5,377 nt of DNA from Dehalococcoidales bacterium (GCA_016929875.1 JAFGHZ010000129.1:1-5377); one strand, 5' to 3'. Positions 1-5,296 are shown, counted from the stretch's first letter. Numbers and translations are program-made. Notes: generated by a model not told the origin, from the letters alone.

Positions 1-1
1 A

Positions 2-784
2 ATCACCATGCTCACCGCTTACGATTACCCCACTGCCAGAATCGTCGACAAGTGCGGTATCCCCCTCATTCTGGTCGGCGATAGCCTGGGCAATGTCATT
101 CTCGGCTACGAAAACACCATCCCCGTCACAATGGACATTATGATTCACCACACCAAAGCCGTGGTACGGGGCACAGAACACGCGCTGGTAGTCGGCGATA
201 TGCCGTTTATGAGTTATCACATCTCTGTCGAAGACGCCCTGAGAAACGCCGCCCGCTTCATGCAGGAAGCCGGTTCTCAGGCAATTAAACTCGAAGGCGG
301 TGTCAATGTCGCCGACAAAGTCAGAAAAATCGTGGAATGCGGCATCCCCGTAATGGGACACATCGGGTTGACTCCGCAATCCATTAACCAGTTCGGCGGG
401 CACAAAATACAGGGCAAAACCCCGGAAGCCGCCAAAAAGCTTCTCGACGACGCTCTGGCTCTGGAACAGGCGGGAGTGTTCGCCGTGGTCTTCGAGACCA
501 TCCCTGCCCCGCTGGCAACCCTCATCACGCAGAAACTGAAAATCCCCACCATCGGCATCGGTGCCGGTGCCAGCTGCGACGGACAGGTACAGGTCATCAA
601 CGACATACTCGGGATGTTCTCGGATTTCGTCCCGAAGCATGCCAAGCAGTATGCCAAGCTTGTCGATATTATGTCAAGTGCCATCACCCAGTATTTTGAG
701 GAAGTGAAGGCCGGCAAATTCCCTGCCGAGCAAAACAGCTTCCCGATGGATGAAAGCGCCCTCGAGGAACTAAAGAAAAAATAA
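2..784 (+). CDS. panB: 3-methyl-2-oxobutanoate hydroxymethyltransferase, 5'-truncated by window edge
   Basis: PanB transfers a hydroxymethyl group from 5,10-methylene-tetrahydrofolate to 2-oxoisovalerate to give ketopantoate, the first committed step of cytoplasmic pantothenate synthesis. The reading frame is open to the window edge; codons before the ATG at 8 read I-T, and homologues run through this point (E. coli PanB has about 20 more residues). That ATG is therefore internal and the true start lies upstream. Counting from it, family landmarks are TAYDY (3-7), VGDSLG with Mg-ligand Asp25, Asp64 in the VGDMPF segment, KLEGG with Lys94 and Glu96, GHIGLTPQS (117-125), catalytic-type Glu163 in VFETIP, and GIGAG (183-187). 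The acidic residues match E. coli Asp45, Asp84, Glu114 and Glu181. The C-terminus is complete and ends in a short Lys/Glu-rich tail. panC follows after 95 nt on the same strand, the usual pairing. Confidence 0.96.
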   Translation: MTMLTAYDYPTARIVDKCGIPLILVGDSLGNVILGYENTIPVTMDIMIHHTKAVVRGTEHALVVGDMPFMSYHISVEDALRNAARFMQEAGSQAIKLEGGVNVADKVRKIVECGIPVMGHIGLTPQSINQFGGHKIQGKTPEAAKKLLDDALALEQAGVFAVVFETIPAPLATLITQKLKIPTIGIGAGASCDGQVQVINDILGMFSDFVPKHAKQYAKLVDIMSSAITQYFEEVKAGKFPAEQNSFPMDESALEELKKK

Positions 785-810
785 TTGACGTGGCAATTCA
801 ACGCCATAAC

Positions 811-862
811 TCCATCCCGACCCTCACGCTTCGCTCAGGGTAAACTCTAGTCGGGATCCAGT
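811..862. repeat. Small palindromic repeat, copy A, in the panB-panC gap
   Basis: An 8-bp perfect inverted repeat, ATCCCGAC (814-821) and GTCGGGAT (850-857), encloses a loop that itself holds a weaker palindrome (CCCT 821-824 with AGGG 837-840 around GCttcGC). The outer modules TCCATCCCGA (811-820) and TCGGGATCCAGT (851-862) recur exactly at 3744-3753 and 3760-3771, in front of dnaN, with a different and shorter loop. This fits a dispersed REP-like or miniature palindromic element. No T-run follows the stem, so it is not a convincing terminator. Family identity is inferred from two copies only. Confidence 0.65.
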
Positions 863-879
863 AGAAAAACTGTTAAACT

Positions 880-1713
880 ATGAAAATCATTGAAACCATC
901 GCCGAAATGAAAGCCGCCAGGCTCAAACTAAAAGGGTCTGTCGGTTTCGTCCCCACGATGGGTTACCTCCACGAAGGGCATCTGTCCCTCGTCAGAAAAG
1001 CCGGAGAAGAAAACAAGTCGGTAGTGGTTAGCATCTACGTCAATCCCACCCAATTCGCGCCTACGGAAGACCTCTCGAAATACCCCCGTGACCTGAATCG
1101 CGACCTGTCGATGCTGGAGAAAGAAGGCACGGATATCGTTTTCTTCCCTTCCGACAAGGAGATATATCCGCAGGGATACGATACATGGGTAACAGTCGAT
1201 AAGCTCACCAAGCCGCTGGAAGGCAGTTCCCGTCCGACTCATTTCCGCGGCGTGACCACCATTGTTAACAAGCTCTTCAATATCGTCCGCCCGGACAACA
1301 CTTACTTCGGACAGAAAGACGCCCAGCAGGCTCTGGTCATCAAGAAAATGGCGAAAGACCTCGATATGAATCTCAAAGTGGTTGTTTGCCCTACTGTCCG
1401 TGAACCTGACGGCCTGGCAATGAGCAGTCGTAATGTCTACCTGACCCCGGAGCAGAGAAAGGGGGCGCCGGTTCTATACAAATCATTGATGCTGGCAAAA
1501 GACCTCTTTTCACACGGGGAAAGGAACGCCGCTGTCATACTGGGACAGATGACCACCCTCATTAAAAAAGAGCCGCTGGCGAATATCGACTACATCAGCA
1601 TCGCCGACACGGAGACACTGGAAGAACTGCGGACCATTGAAAAATCGGCATTGGTTTCGATGGCAATCAAATTCGGCAAGACACGGCTGATCGATAATTT
1701 GATACTGGGCTAG
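880..1713 (+). CDS. panC: Pantothenate synthetase (pantoate--beta-alanine ligase)
   Basis: PanC joins pantoate and beta-alanine through a pantoyl-adenylate intermediate, using ATP and making pantothenate for coenzyme A. At 277 residues it is full length (E. coli 283). It shows the nucleotidyltransferase fold signature PTMGYLHEGH (25-34) with the HxGH pair His31/His34, the pantoate-binding type residues Asn55 and Gln58 in YVNPTQF, HFRGV (121-125), FGQKD (143-147), and REPDGLAMSSRN (174-185), whose MSSR is the KMSKS-like loop. The C-terminal third is the smaller dimer-closing domain that contacts beta-alanine. The ATG at 880 is the only possible start, because an in-frame TAA lies at 874-876, and the N-terminus aligns with the family. 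No Shine-Dalgarno sequence is visible ahead of it; the leader is repeat-derived. Probably transcribed with panB. The next gene converges, with only 10 nt between the two stops. Confidence 0.97.
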   Translation: MKIIETIAEMKAARLKLKGSVGFVPTMGYLHEGHLSLVRKAGEENKSVVVSIYVNPTQFAPTEDLSKYPRDLNRDLSMLEKEGTDIVFFPSDKEIYPQGYDTWVTVDKLTKPLEGSSRPTHFRGVTTIVNKLFNIVRPDNTYFGQKDAQQALVIKKMAKDLDMNLKVVVCPTVREPDGLAMSSRNVYLTPEQRKGAPVLYKSLMLAKDLFSHGERNAAVILGQMTTLIKKEPLANIDYISIADTETLEELRTIEKSALVSMAIKFGKTRLIDNLILG

Positions 1714-1726
1714 TGCATCAGCACTA
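1711..1726. other. Palindrome holding both convergent stop codons
   Basis: TAGTGC (1711-1716), loop ATCA, GCACTA (1721-1726) form a perfect 6-bp stem. The left arm begins with the TAG stop of panC, and the right arm, read on the minus strand, begins with the TAG stop of the converging gene. Neither strand has a clear T-run after it, so it is at best a weak bidirectional terminator. It could also be chance, since two facing TAG stops already supply half of the stem. Confidence 0.4.
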
Positions 1727-2167
1727 TCGTTCCCCTTCTTTCCATTCGTAACCGCACTTTTTACATTTAAACTTCAAATTTTTTCTGGGATACGGCTGAT
1801 ATAGAATCCCGAGAAGGAAAAAGTTGAATATCTTTTGTACCAATGTTCTGTTATCACCTATATCCGTCGACTGACACGCGGGGCATTTTTTCACATTTTC
1901 TTTAGCAATATTTCCTTCAGCAACATAAGTTACTCCTGCAGTGTTTGACTCCTTAAGAATGCGAATCGCCGCTTCAGCTTCGGACTCTCTAACATGCAAT
2001 TCGATAGGAACATCTAACGATTTGATAAGATTGTAAGGATATCTCGCTGCATCGATATGGTCTCCGGTAACGAAACTGACAATCCCCTCGGATTGGAGCT
2101 TCCCCCTGCTGAGATATGCTTCTTCTCGAAACCTGAATGTAGCTATAGTAACCAGTTTATCTGTCAC
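1724..2167 (-). CDS. DUF2007-like protein with C-terminal zinc ribbon
   Basis: This 147-residue protein has two parts. Residues 1-75 (KLVTIATFRFREEAYLSRGK, then a GIVSFV strand and ELHVRESEAEAAIRIL) resemble the DUF2007 family, a small ferredoxin-like domain called a putative signal-transducing protein; its function is not established. Residues 93-142 look like a zinc ribbon, with CPAC (Cys95, Cys98) and CKKCGYEW (Cys135, Cys138) separated by a hydrophobic FNFFLLGILYQPYP segment. I chose the GTG at 2167-2165 because it overlaps the upstream stop as GTGA, has AAAGGAAGG 9 nt ahead (2185-2177), and puts the family-like KLVTIATF near the N-terminus. A frame upstream to 2308 is open but overlaps the coding membrane gene. 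It is the second gene of a coupled pair with the membrane protein. Domain assignment comes from pattern recognition, not a search. Confidence 0.8.
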   Translation of the reverse strand: MTDKLVTIATFRFREEAYLSRGKLQSEGIVSFVTGDHIDAARYPYNLIKSLDVPIELHVRESEAEAAIRILKESNTAGVTYVAEGNIAKENVKKCPACQSTDIGDNRTLVQKIFNFFLLGILYQPYPRKNLKFKCKKCGYEWKEGER

Positions 2168-2976
2168 TGGACATCGCCTTCCTTTACAGTCTCTTTCGGA
2201 AAACTCCCGACAATCTCCTGCGCCATCTTCTTCCACTTTTTCTTTGAGGGGAAAATCAGTGTATACAAAACACCGGGAACAACAAGGAACGGCAGCGTAA
2301 TCTGCCATTTAACACCGAACAAACTAAGAATTACCCCGATGCTAAAGATACCTATCAGCATGCCCCAGCGAATTTTTGAGACAAAAAAGATAGCGCTTGC
2401 CAGTCTGCTCCCTACTCCGGGTTTTCGTTTCTGTGCCATCTTTTTGTACAGATTAAGCCACATACGCGGAAGTCGGTATGCCACCAGCAAAAAAATAATT
2501 GCCAGGACAGCCATTATGATTGAAATAATATTGAGATTGTCGGCATCGATAACAGGGATAGGAATTATCTCACGACTTATAAAGGAAATATCCAAAACAA
2601 CCAGCAATACCAAAAACATTAAAGCAGACGACAGTGCATAGAAAATTTTCGCCGTACGTAAGTATTTACGGATTTCCTCATCAATTCTGACTTCATCATA
2701 GTTTATAAAGTCCTCGACGGGTTCGGTTTTTTCCTGGCCCTGCAATCGTCTCCTCATCCACCGCCTGCTGAGATAGATGACAACACCTGCAATCAGGAAG
2801 AACACCACACATAAAGATAAAAAGAGATATCCCAACAACGATGATATGTTGCGAAAAAGATAAAACCACATCGCCCACATAATCGCCAAACAAAACAAAA
2901 CCTCCCCGATAATCAGGAGAACCATTACCCATTTTTTTACTTTCTTGGGCTGGCGATTATTCATAGTATCAGTCAT
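2164..2976 (-). CDS. Six-helix integral membrane protein, function unknown
   Basis: I do not recognise this 270-residue protein. Hydrophobic segments lie at about 16-41, 48-70, 112-132, 148-168, 205-221 and 226-242. Positive clusters (KKVKK 11-15, RRWMRRR 71-77, RLPRMW to QKRK 168-185, KKKWKK 245-250) fall on one side, giving six helices with both ends in the cytoplasm by the positive-inside rule. The cytoplasmic loop 71-111 is charged and acidic in its middle (VEDFINYDEVRIDEEIRKYL). No transporter, kinase or protease motif is seen. The ATG at 2976 is chosen because minus-strand GGAG lies 6 nt ahead (2986-2983) and a strong promoter ends just upstream; frames further out would start upstream of that promoter. 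The next gene starts inside its stop codon (GTGA). Base composition is visibly AT-richer than in pan, rdgB and dnaN. Confidence 0.85.
   Translation of the reverse strand: MTDTMNNRQPKKVKKWVMVLLIIGEVLFCLAIMWAMWFYLFRNISSLLGYLFLSLCVVFFLIAGVVIYLSRRWMRRRLQGQEKTEPVEDFINYDEVRIDEEIRKYLRTAKIFYALSSALMFLVLLVVLDISFISREIIPIPVIDADNLNIISIIMAVLAIIFLLVAYRLPRMWLNLYKKMAQKRKPGVGSRLASAIFFVSKIRWGMLIGIFSIGVILSLFGVKWQITLPFLVVPGVLYTLIFPSKKKWKKMAQEIVGSFPKETVKEGDVQ
2177..2185 (-). promoter_or_regulatory. Ribosome binding site for the coupled GTG start
   Basis: On the minus strand AAAGGAAGG sits 9 nt before the GTG at 2167, inside the last codons of the membrane-protein gene. Together with the GTGA stop/start overlap it supports translational coupling and decides the start of the zinc-ribbon gene. 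Confidence 0.6.
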
Positions 2977-3007
2977 TTTTGTCTCCAAAAATCGACTTCT
3001 GAAAACA

Positions 3008-3035
3008 ATTCTAGCACTCTTTACACTAATGTCAA
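3008..3035 (-). promoter_or_regulatory. Sigma-70-type promoter for the membrane protein/zinc-ribbon pair
   Basis: Read on the minus strand: TTGACA (3035-3030, all six consensus), a 16-bp spacer, then TAGAAT (3013-3008, five of six) preceded by TGC, which makes an extended -10. Transcription would begin near 3001, leaving a leader of about 25 nt that carries the GGAG ribosome site for the ATG at 2976. Confidence 0.75.
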
Positions 3036-3056
3036 CATTGAGAATCGGACACAGAT

Positions 3057-3085
3057 TTGACACCAATCTCCCGAGTTGTTAAACT
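3057..3085 (+). promoter_or_regulatory. Sigma-70-type promoter for rdgB
   Basis: TTGACA (3057-3062, perfect), a 17-bp spacer, and TAAACT (3080-3085, four of six) with TGT just before it as an extended -10. A start near 3092 gives a leader of roughly 27 nt up to the TTG start codon. It lies back to back with the minus-strand promoter, with 21 bp between the two -35 boxes. Confidence 0.7.
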
Positions 3086-3107
3086 GCGTCTGAAATCACC
3101 TCTAATC

Positions 3108-3112
3108 AGGAG
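3108..3112 (+). promoter_or_regulatory. Ribosome binding site fixing the TTG start of rdgB
   Basis: AGGAG is 6 nt upstream of the TTG at 3119. This near-ideal spacing, plus the alignment of the following residues with the family N-terminus, makes TTG the real start although it is a rare codon for it. Confidence 0.75.
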
Positions 3113-3118
3113 ACGCAC

Positions 3119-3727
3119 TTGCAACCGAAACTGCTGCTGGCGACCAATAATCTCGGCAAATTGCGCGAGTACCGCAGTCTTTTGCGGGGCATTCCTTTCG
3201 ATTTGATGCTTCCCACCGAACTTGGCATTAAAATCAAGGTGGAGGAAACCGGTAAAACCTACAGGGAAAACGCCCGTCTCAAAGCAGTTACTCTGGCTAA
3301 CGAGAGCGGTATTCTGTCGCTGGCGGATGATTCCGGACTGGAAGTCGATGCCCTGAACGGAGAGCCCGGTGTGATGTCCGCCCGCTACGCCGGTAAAGAT
3401 GCCTCGGACAGAGAGCGAGTAAATTACCTGCTGTCCAAACTTAAAAACGTCTCCCGGGAAAAACGTACCGCCCGTTTTGTCTGTGTGATTGCTATCGCCA
3501 GCCCGGAAGGACCGGTGAAATTCCGGTCGGGTAAATGCTACGGTTTCATCACTTTTAAGCCTCAAGGCGAGCACGGTTTCGGCTACGACCCCATCTTTTA
3601 CTTCCCCGAGCTCAGCAAGACGATGGCGGAGTTGCCGCCCGACGTAAAAAACAAAGTCAGTCACCGCGGCCATGCGGCACAGAAAGCCCGACTGGTACTG
3701 CAGAAACTGGCCGGAGAGAAATCATAG
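3119..3727 (+). CDS. rdgB: XTP/dITP diphosphatase (RdgB/HAM1 family)
   Basis: The enzyme hydrolyses non-canonical purine nucleotides (dITP, XTP, ITP) to the monophosphate and pyrophosphate, keeping deaminated bases out of DNA and RNA. It is cytosolic and usually dimeric. The 202 residues match the family length (E. coli RdgB 197). Landmarks, numbering the TTG-encoded Met as 1: ATNNLGKLREY (8-18) with the phosphate-contacting T/N and Lys14, ENARLKA (50-56), LADDSGLEVDAL (68-79) with Asp71 equivalent to the catalytic Asp69 of E. coli, PGVMSARYAG (83-92), GFGYDPIF (153-160) and SHRG (181-184), which help recognise the purine. Nothing key is missing. It has its own promoter and ribosome site and is transcribed toward dnaN, divergently from the membrane-protein pair. 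A hairpin-rich gap follows, so co-transcription with dnaN is not required. Confidence 0.96.
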   Translation: MQPKLLLATNNLGKLREYRSLLRGIPFDLMLPTELGIKIKVEETGKTYRENARLKAVTLANESGILSLADDSGLEVDALNGEPGVMSARYAGKDASDRERVNYLLSKLKNVSREKRTARFVCVIAIASPEGPVKFRSGKCYGFITFKPQGEHGFGYDPIFYFPELSKTMAELPPDVKNKVSHRGHAAQKARLVLQKLAGEKS

Positions 3728-3743
3728 TTTGGTATACTCCATT

Positions 3744-3804
3744 TCCATCCCGATGCAAATCGGGATCCAGTGATAAACTTCTGGATACCAGCCTTCGCTG
3801 GTAT
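3744..3804. repeat. Composite palindromic repeat, copy B (two tandem hairpins)
   Basis: First hairpin: ATCCCGAT (3747-3754), GCAA tetraloop, ATCGGGAT (3759-3766). Second hairpin: ATACCAGC (3785-3792), loop CTTC, GCTGGTAT (3797-3804). An 18-nt linker separates them. TCCATCCCGA (3744-3753) and TCGGGATCCAGT (3760-3771) are identical to the arms of copy A between panB and panC. The hairpin-linker-hairpin layout resembles short intergenic palindromic elements scattered through many bacterial genomes; that family link is from memory. Confidence 0.7.
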
Positions 3805-3860
3805 GGTTTAGGGTGTACGAGTTAAACACAAAAATTTTCGCCCCAGGCAGGAGTTCTAGA

Positions 3861-3886
3861 AGAGGAAGGGAGAAAACCCTTCCTCT
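3861..3886. repeat. 10-bp perfect hairpin
   Basis: AGAGGAAGGG (3861-3870), loop AGAAAA, CCCTTCCTCT (3877-3886). Stable, but followed by CATAATCG rather than a T-run, so a terminator role for rdgB is possible only in a T-poor, weak form. It is equally likely to be part of a palindromic element. Confidence 0.55.
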
Positions 3887-3897
3887 CATAATCGTTC

Positions 3898-3916
3898 CCC
3901 GCCCTAATAGGGCGGG
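3898..3916. repeat. GC-rich 8-bp hairpin
   Basis: CCCGCCCT (3898-3905), loop AAT, AGGGCGGG (3909-3916). It stands 11 nt after the previous stem and 2 nt before the next, so these look like parts of one structured unit. The sequence after it (TTCCGATTC) is not a terminator tract. Confidence 0.5.
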
Positions 3917-3918
3917 TT

Positions 3919-3966
3919 CCGATTCGTCAAACTCATACGGAATCCCGTATGAACTAAGTGAATCGG
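3919..3966. repeat. Two-tier palindrome
   Basis: Inner stem TCATACGG (3933-3940), loop AATC, CCGTATGA (3945-3952). Outer stem CCGATTC (3919-3925) with GAATCGG (3960-3966). The inner and outer stems are separated by unpaired bases on both sides, giving a long interrupted hairpin. Because the palindrome is in register, both strands translate through it to the same short peptide, which is why opposing open frames appear here. Confidence 0.55.
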
Positions 3967-4032
3967 GAGACAAAGGTGTGGGTCGTTGGGCAGCTAAAAA
4001 AGCCACTAAAACAAAGTCGTTAAAAAAACATC

Positions 4033-4061
4033 TTGTACATCACCCGCAATTGTTATATACT
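4033..4061 (+). promoter_or_regulatory. Probable dnaN promoter
   Basis: TTGTAC (4033-4038, three of six, with the key TTG), a 17-bp spacer, and TATACT (4056-4061, five of six). Transcription from about 4068 would leave a 33-nt leader with the ribosome site at 4088-4096. It lies downstream of all the hairpins, so dnaN could be expressed independently of rdgB. Confidence 0.55.
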
Positions 4062-4100
4062 ACTACACTACACCCTAATATTCAGCAGAGAGGAAGAAGT

Positions 4101-5231
4101 ATGAAACTATCATGTTTGCAAGAAAATTTGAGCAAGGGACTTGGTATTGTCGGCAGAGCGGTTGCTACCCGGACGACACTGCCAATTACCAATAATGTGT
4201 TGCTGGCGACCGACGACTCGCGTCTCAAAATGGTTGCTACCAACCTGGAAATGGCTATCAGTCACTGGGTCGGTGCCAAAGTAGAGGAAGAAGGCGCCAT
4301 CACCGTACCGGCTCGATTGCTGACCGAATTCGTCAATTCCTTACCGGCCGGTGAAAAAGTCGAAATGAAACTGGTCGGCAAAACACTGGAGTTGAAATGC
4401 GCCCGCTACGAAGCACGTATCAGCGGCGTCGATGCCAAAGACTTTCCGCCCATCCCGAAAGTGGACGAAGGCATCAAGACCAAAGTTGAAATTTCTGCCC
4501 TGCGACAGGGCATTAACGATGTCGGCTTTGCCGCCGCCACCGAGGAATCCCGCCCGGTACTGACCGGCGTGGACGCTCAATTCGAGGGCAATCTGGTTAC
4601 ACTCGCCGCCGCGGACGGATTCCGCCTGGCAGTTTTCAGGATGCCCCTGGCGACCGCCGTCAAAGAAAAAGCCGAGGTCATCATTCCGGCAAGAACATTA
4701 AACGAGCTGAACCGGCTCATCGGCGACGATGAAGAGACCATCGGTCTGACGGTCAACCCGAACAAGAGCCAGGTAATGTTCCACATGAAGAAAACAGAGC
4801 TTGTGTCCCAACTGGTCCAGGGTACATTCCCCAAGTATTCACAATTAATTCCACAAAGCTTTGCCGCTAAAGCCACCGTCAATGTTGCCGATTTCCTGAG
4901 GGCTTGCAAAATGGCTTCTATCTTTGCCCGCGACGGCAGCGGTATCGTCAGACTTATAATGACGCCGGGAAGCGAACTGACCCCGGGCAAAATCACCGTG
5001 TCCTCAAAATCAGAGGAACTCGGCGAAGATATCGGTGAAATCGACGCCATGGTCGAAGGAGAGGAAGCCAAAATCGCCTTCAACGGCAAGTACCTGACCG
5101 ATGTGCTGAGCGTGCTGAAAGAAGCTAAGGTAACTCTGGAAACGACCAACCCGTCCAGCCCCGGTGTTCTCAAGCCGGTGGGCGCGGACAATTACCTGCA
5201 CGTCGTGATGCCGATGTTCGTGCAGTGGTAA
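4101..5231 (+). CDS. dnaN: DNA polymerase III sliding clamp (beta subunit)
   Basis: DnaN forms the dimeric ring that encircles DNA and tethers DNA polymerase III and other partners at the replication fork. The 376 residues fit the family (E. coli 366) and its three repeated clamp domains, roughly 1-120, 121-245 and 246-376. Seen motifs: an N-terminal MKLSCLQENL helix start, TLPITNNVLL (26-35), SRPVLTGV (150-157), AADGFRLAV (170-178; TDGHRLA in E. coli), GTFPKY (241-246), FNGKYLTDVL (328-337) and the C-terminal MPM (370-372) bordering the partner-binding groove. The frame is open back to an ATG at 3813, but the ATG at 4101 is the start: it follows AGAGGAAG with good spacing and a promoter just upstream, and the extra 96 residues would be translated repeat. 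It is a single-gene unit closed by a strong terminator. Neither dnaA nor recF, its classic neighbours, is in the window. Confidence 0.97.
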   Translation: MKLSCLQENLSKGLGIVGRAVATRTTLPITNNVLLATDDSRLKMVATNLEMAISHWVGAKVEEEGAITVPARLLTEFVNSLPAGEKVEMKLVGKTLELKCARYEARISGVDAKDFPPIPKVDEGIKTKVEISALRQGINDVGFAAATEESRPVLTGVDAQFEGNLVTLAAADGFRLAVFRMPLATAVKEKAEVIIPARTLNELNRLIGDDEETIGLTVNPNKSQVMFHMKKTELVSQLVQGTFPKYSQLIPQSFAAKATVNVADFLRACKMASIFARDGSGIVRLIMTPGSELTPGKITVSSKSEELGEDIGEIDAMVEGEEAKIAFNGKYLTDVLSVLKEAKVTLETTNPSSPGVLKPVGADNYLHVVMPMFVQW

Positions 5232-5255
5232 TCCGATAATAGTTTAATTCTTAGA

Positions 5256-5281
5256 GGGGAGCAGAAATGCTCCCCTTTTTT
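5256..5281 (+). terminator. Rho-independent terminator of dnaN
   Basis: GGGGAGCA (5256-5263), loop GAAA, TGCTCCCC (5268-5275) form an 8-bp perfect stem with a GNRA tetraloop, followed directly by six T residues (5276-5281). It begins 24 nt after the dnaN stop and is a textbook intrinsic terminator. Confidence 0.93.
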
Positions 5282-5296
5282 ATTCATATGCAAACA

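Larger units (their letters stand above)
3728..4100. other. Gene-free, hairpin-rich interval between rdgB and dnaN
   Basis: This 373-nt stretch holds no believable gene. Frames on both strands stay open by chance through the palindromes, but their translations are low-complexity or basic, with no family resemblance. From left to right it contains two short hairpins of a repeat (3744-3804), three more perfect or near-perfect stems (3861-3886, 3898-3916, 3919-3966), about 65 nt with no recognised element, and then the dnaN promoter and ribosome site. No T-run after any stem makes an obvious terminator for rdgB. Confidence 0.7.

Noticed and set aside
277..807. Minus-strand open frame of 176 residues inside panB
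   Set aside because: It is a shadow of the strongly conserved panB frame, rich in Ser/Cys/Ala with no recognisable domain.
785..810. Possible promoter for panC starting with TTGACG at 785
   Set aside because: The only -10-like hexamer, CATAAC at 805, is 14 bp away, too close for sigma-70, and the site overlaps the panB end without other support.
2168..2308. Longer start for the zinc-ribbon gene at 2308
   Set aside because: It would overlap the coding end of the membrane-protein gene by 145 nt; the added residues are cysteine-rich noise, and the GTGA overlap with AAAGGAAGG gives a better start.
2057..2641. Plus-strand open frame of 194 residues opposite the minus-strand pair
   Set aside because: It straddles the junction of two better-supported genes and lacks a ribosome site or any recognisable domain.
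2977..3066. Longer start for the membrane-protein gene at 3066
   Set aside because: The extra 30 residues span the promoter elements at 3008-3035, and the ATG at 2976 has GGAG at ideal spacing.
3728..3980. Possible CRISPR array or tRNA because of several short stems in a row
   Set aside because: The stems differ in sequence and spacing, so there are no direct repeats with unique spacers, and no cloverleaf with a TTCGA-type arm can be drawn.
3722..4006. A 94-residue minus-strand open frame opposite the hairpin cluster
   Set aside because: It runs through the palindromes, has no ribosome site that I can see and no family resemblance; openness is explained by symmetric repeats.
3813..4100. A 96-residue N-terminal extension of dnaN, open in frame from an ATG at 3813
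   Set aside because: It translates repeat DNA, precedes the likely promoter at 4033-4061, and known clamps begin at the residue encoded at 4101, which has its own ribosome site.
4577..5191. Minus-strand open frame of 204 residues inside dnaN
   Set aside because: Shadow of the clamp gene; no ribosome site or family signal, and the sense strand carries all clamp motifs.
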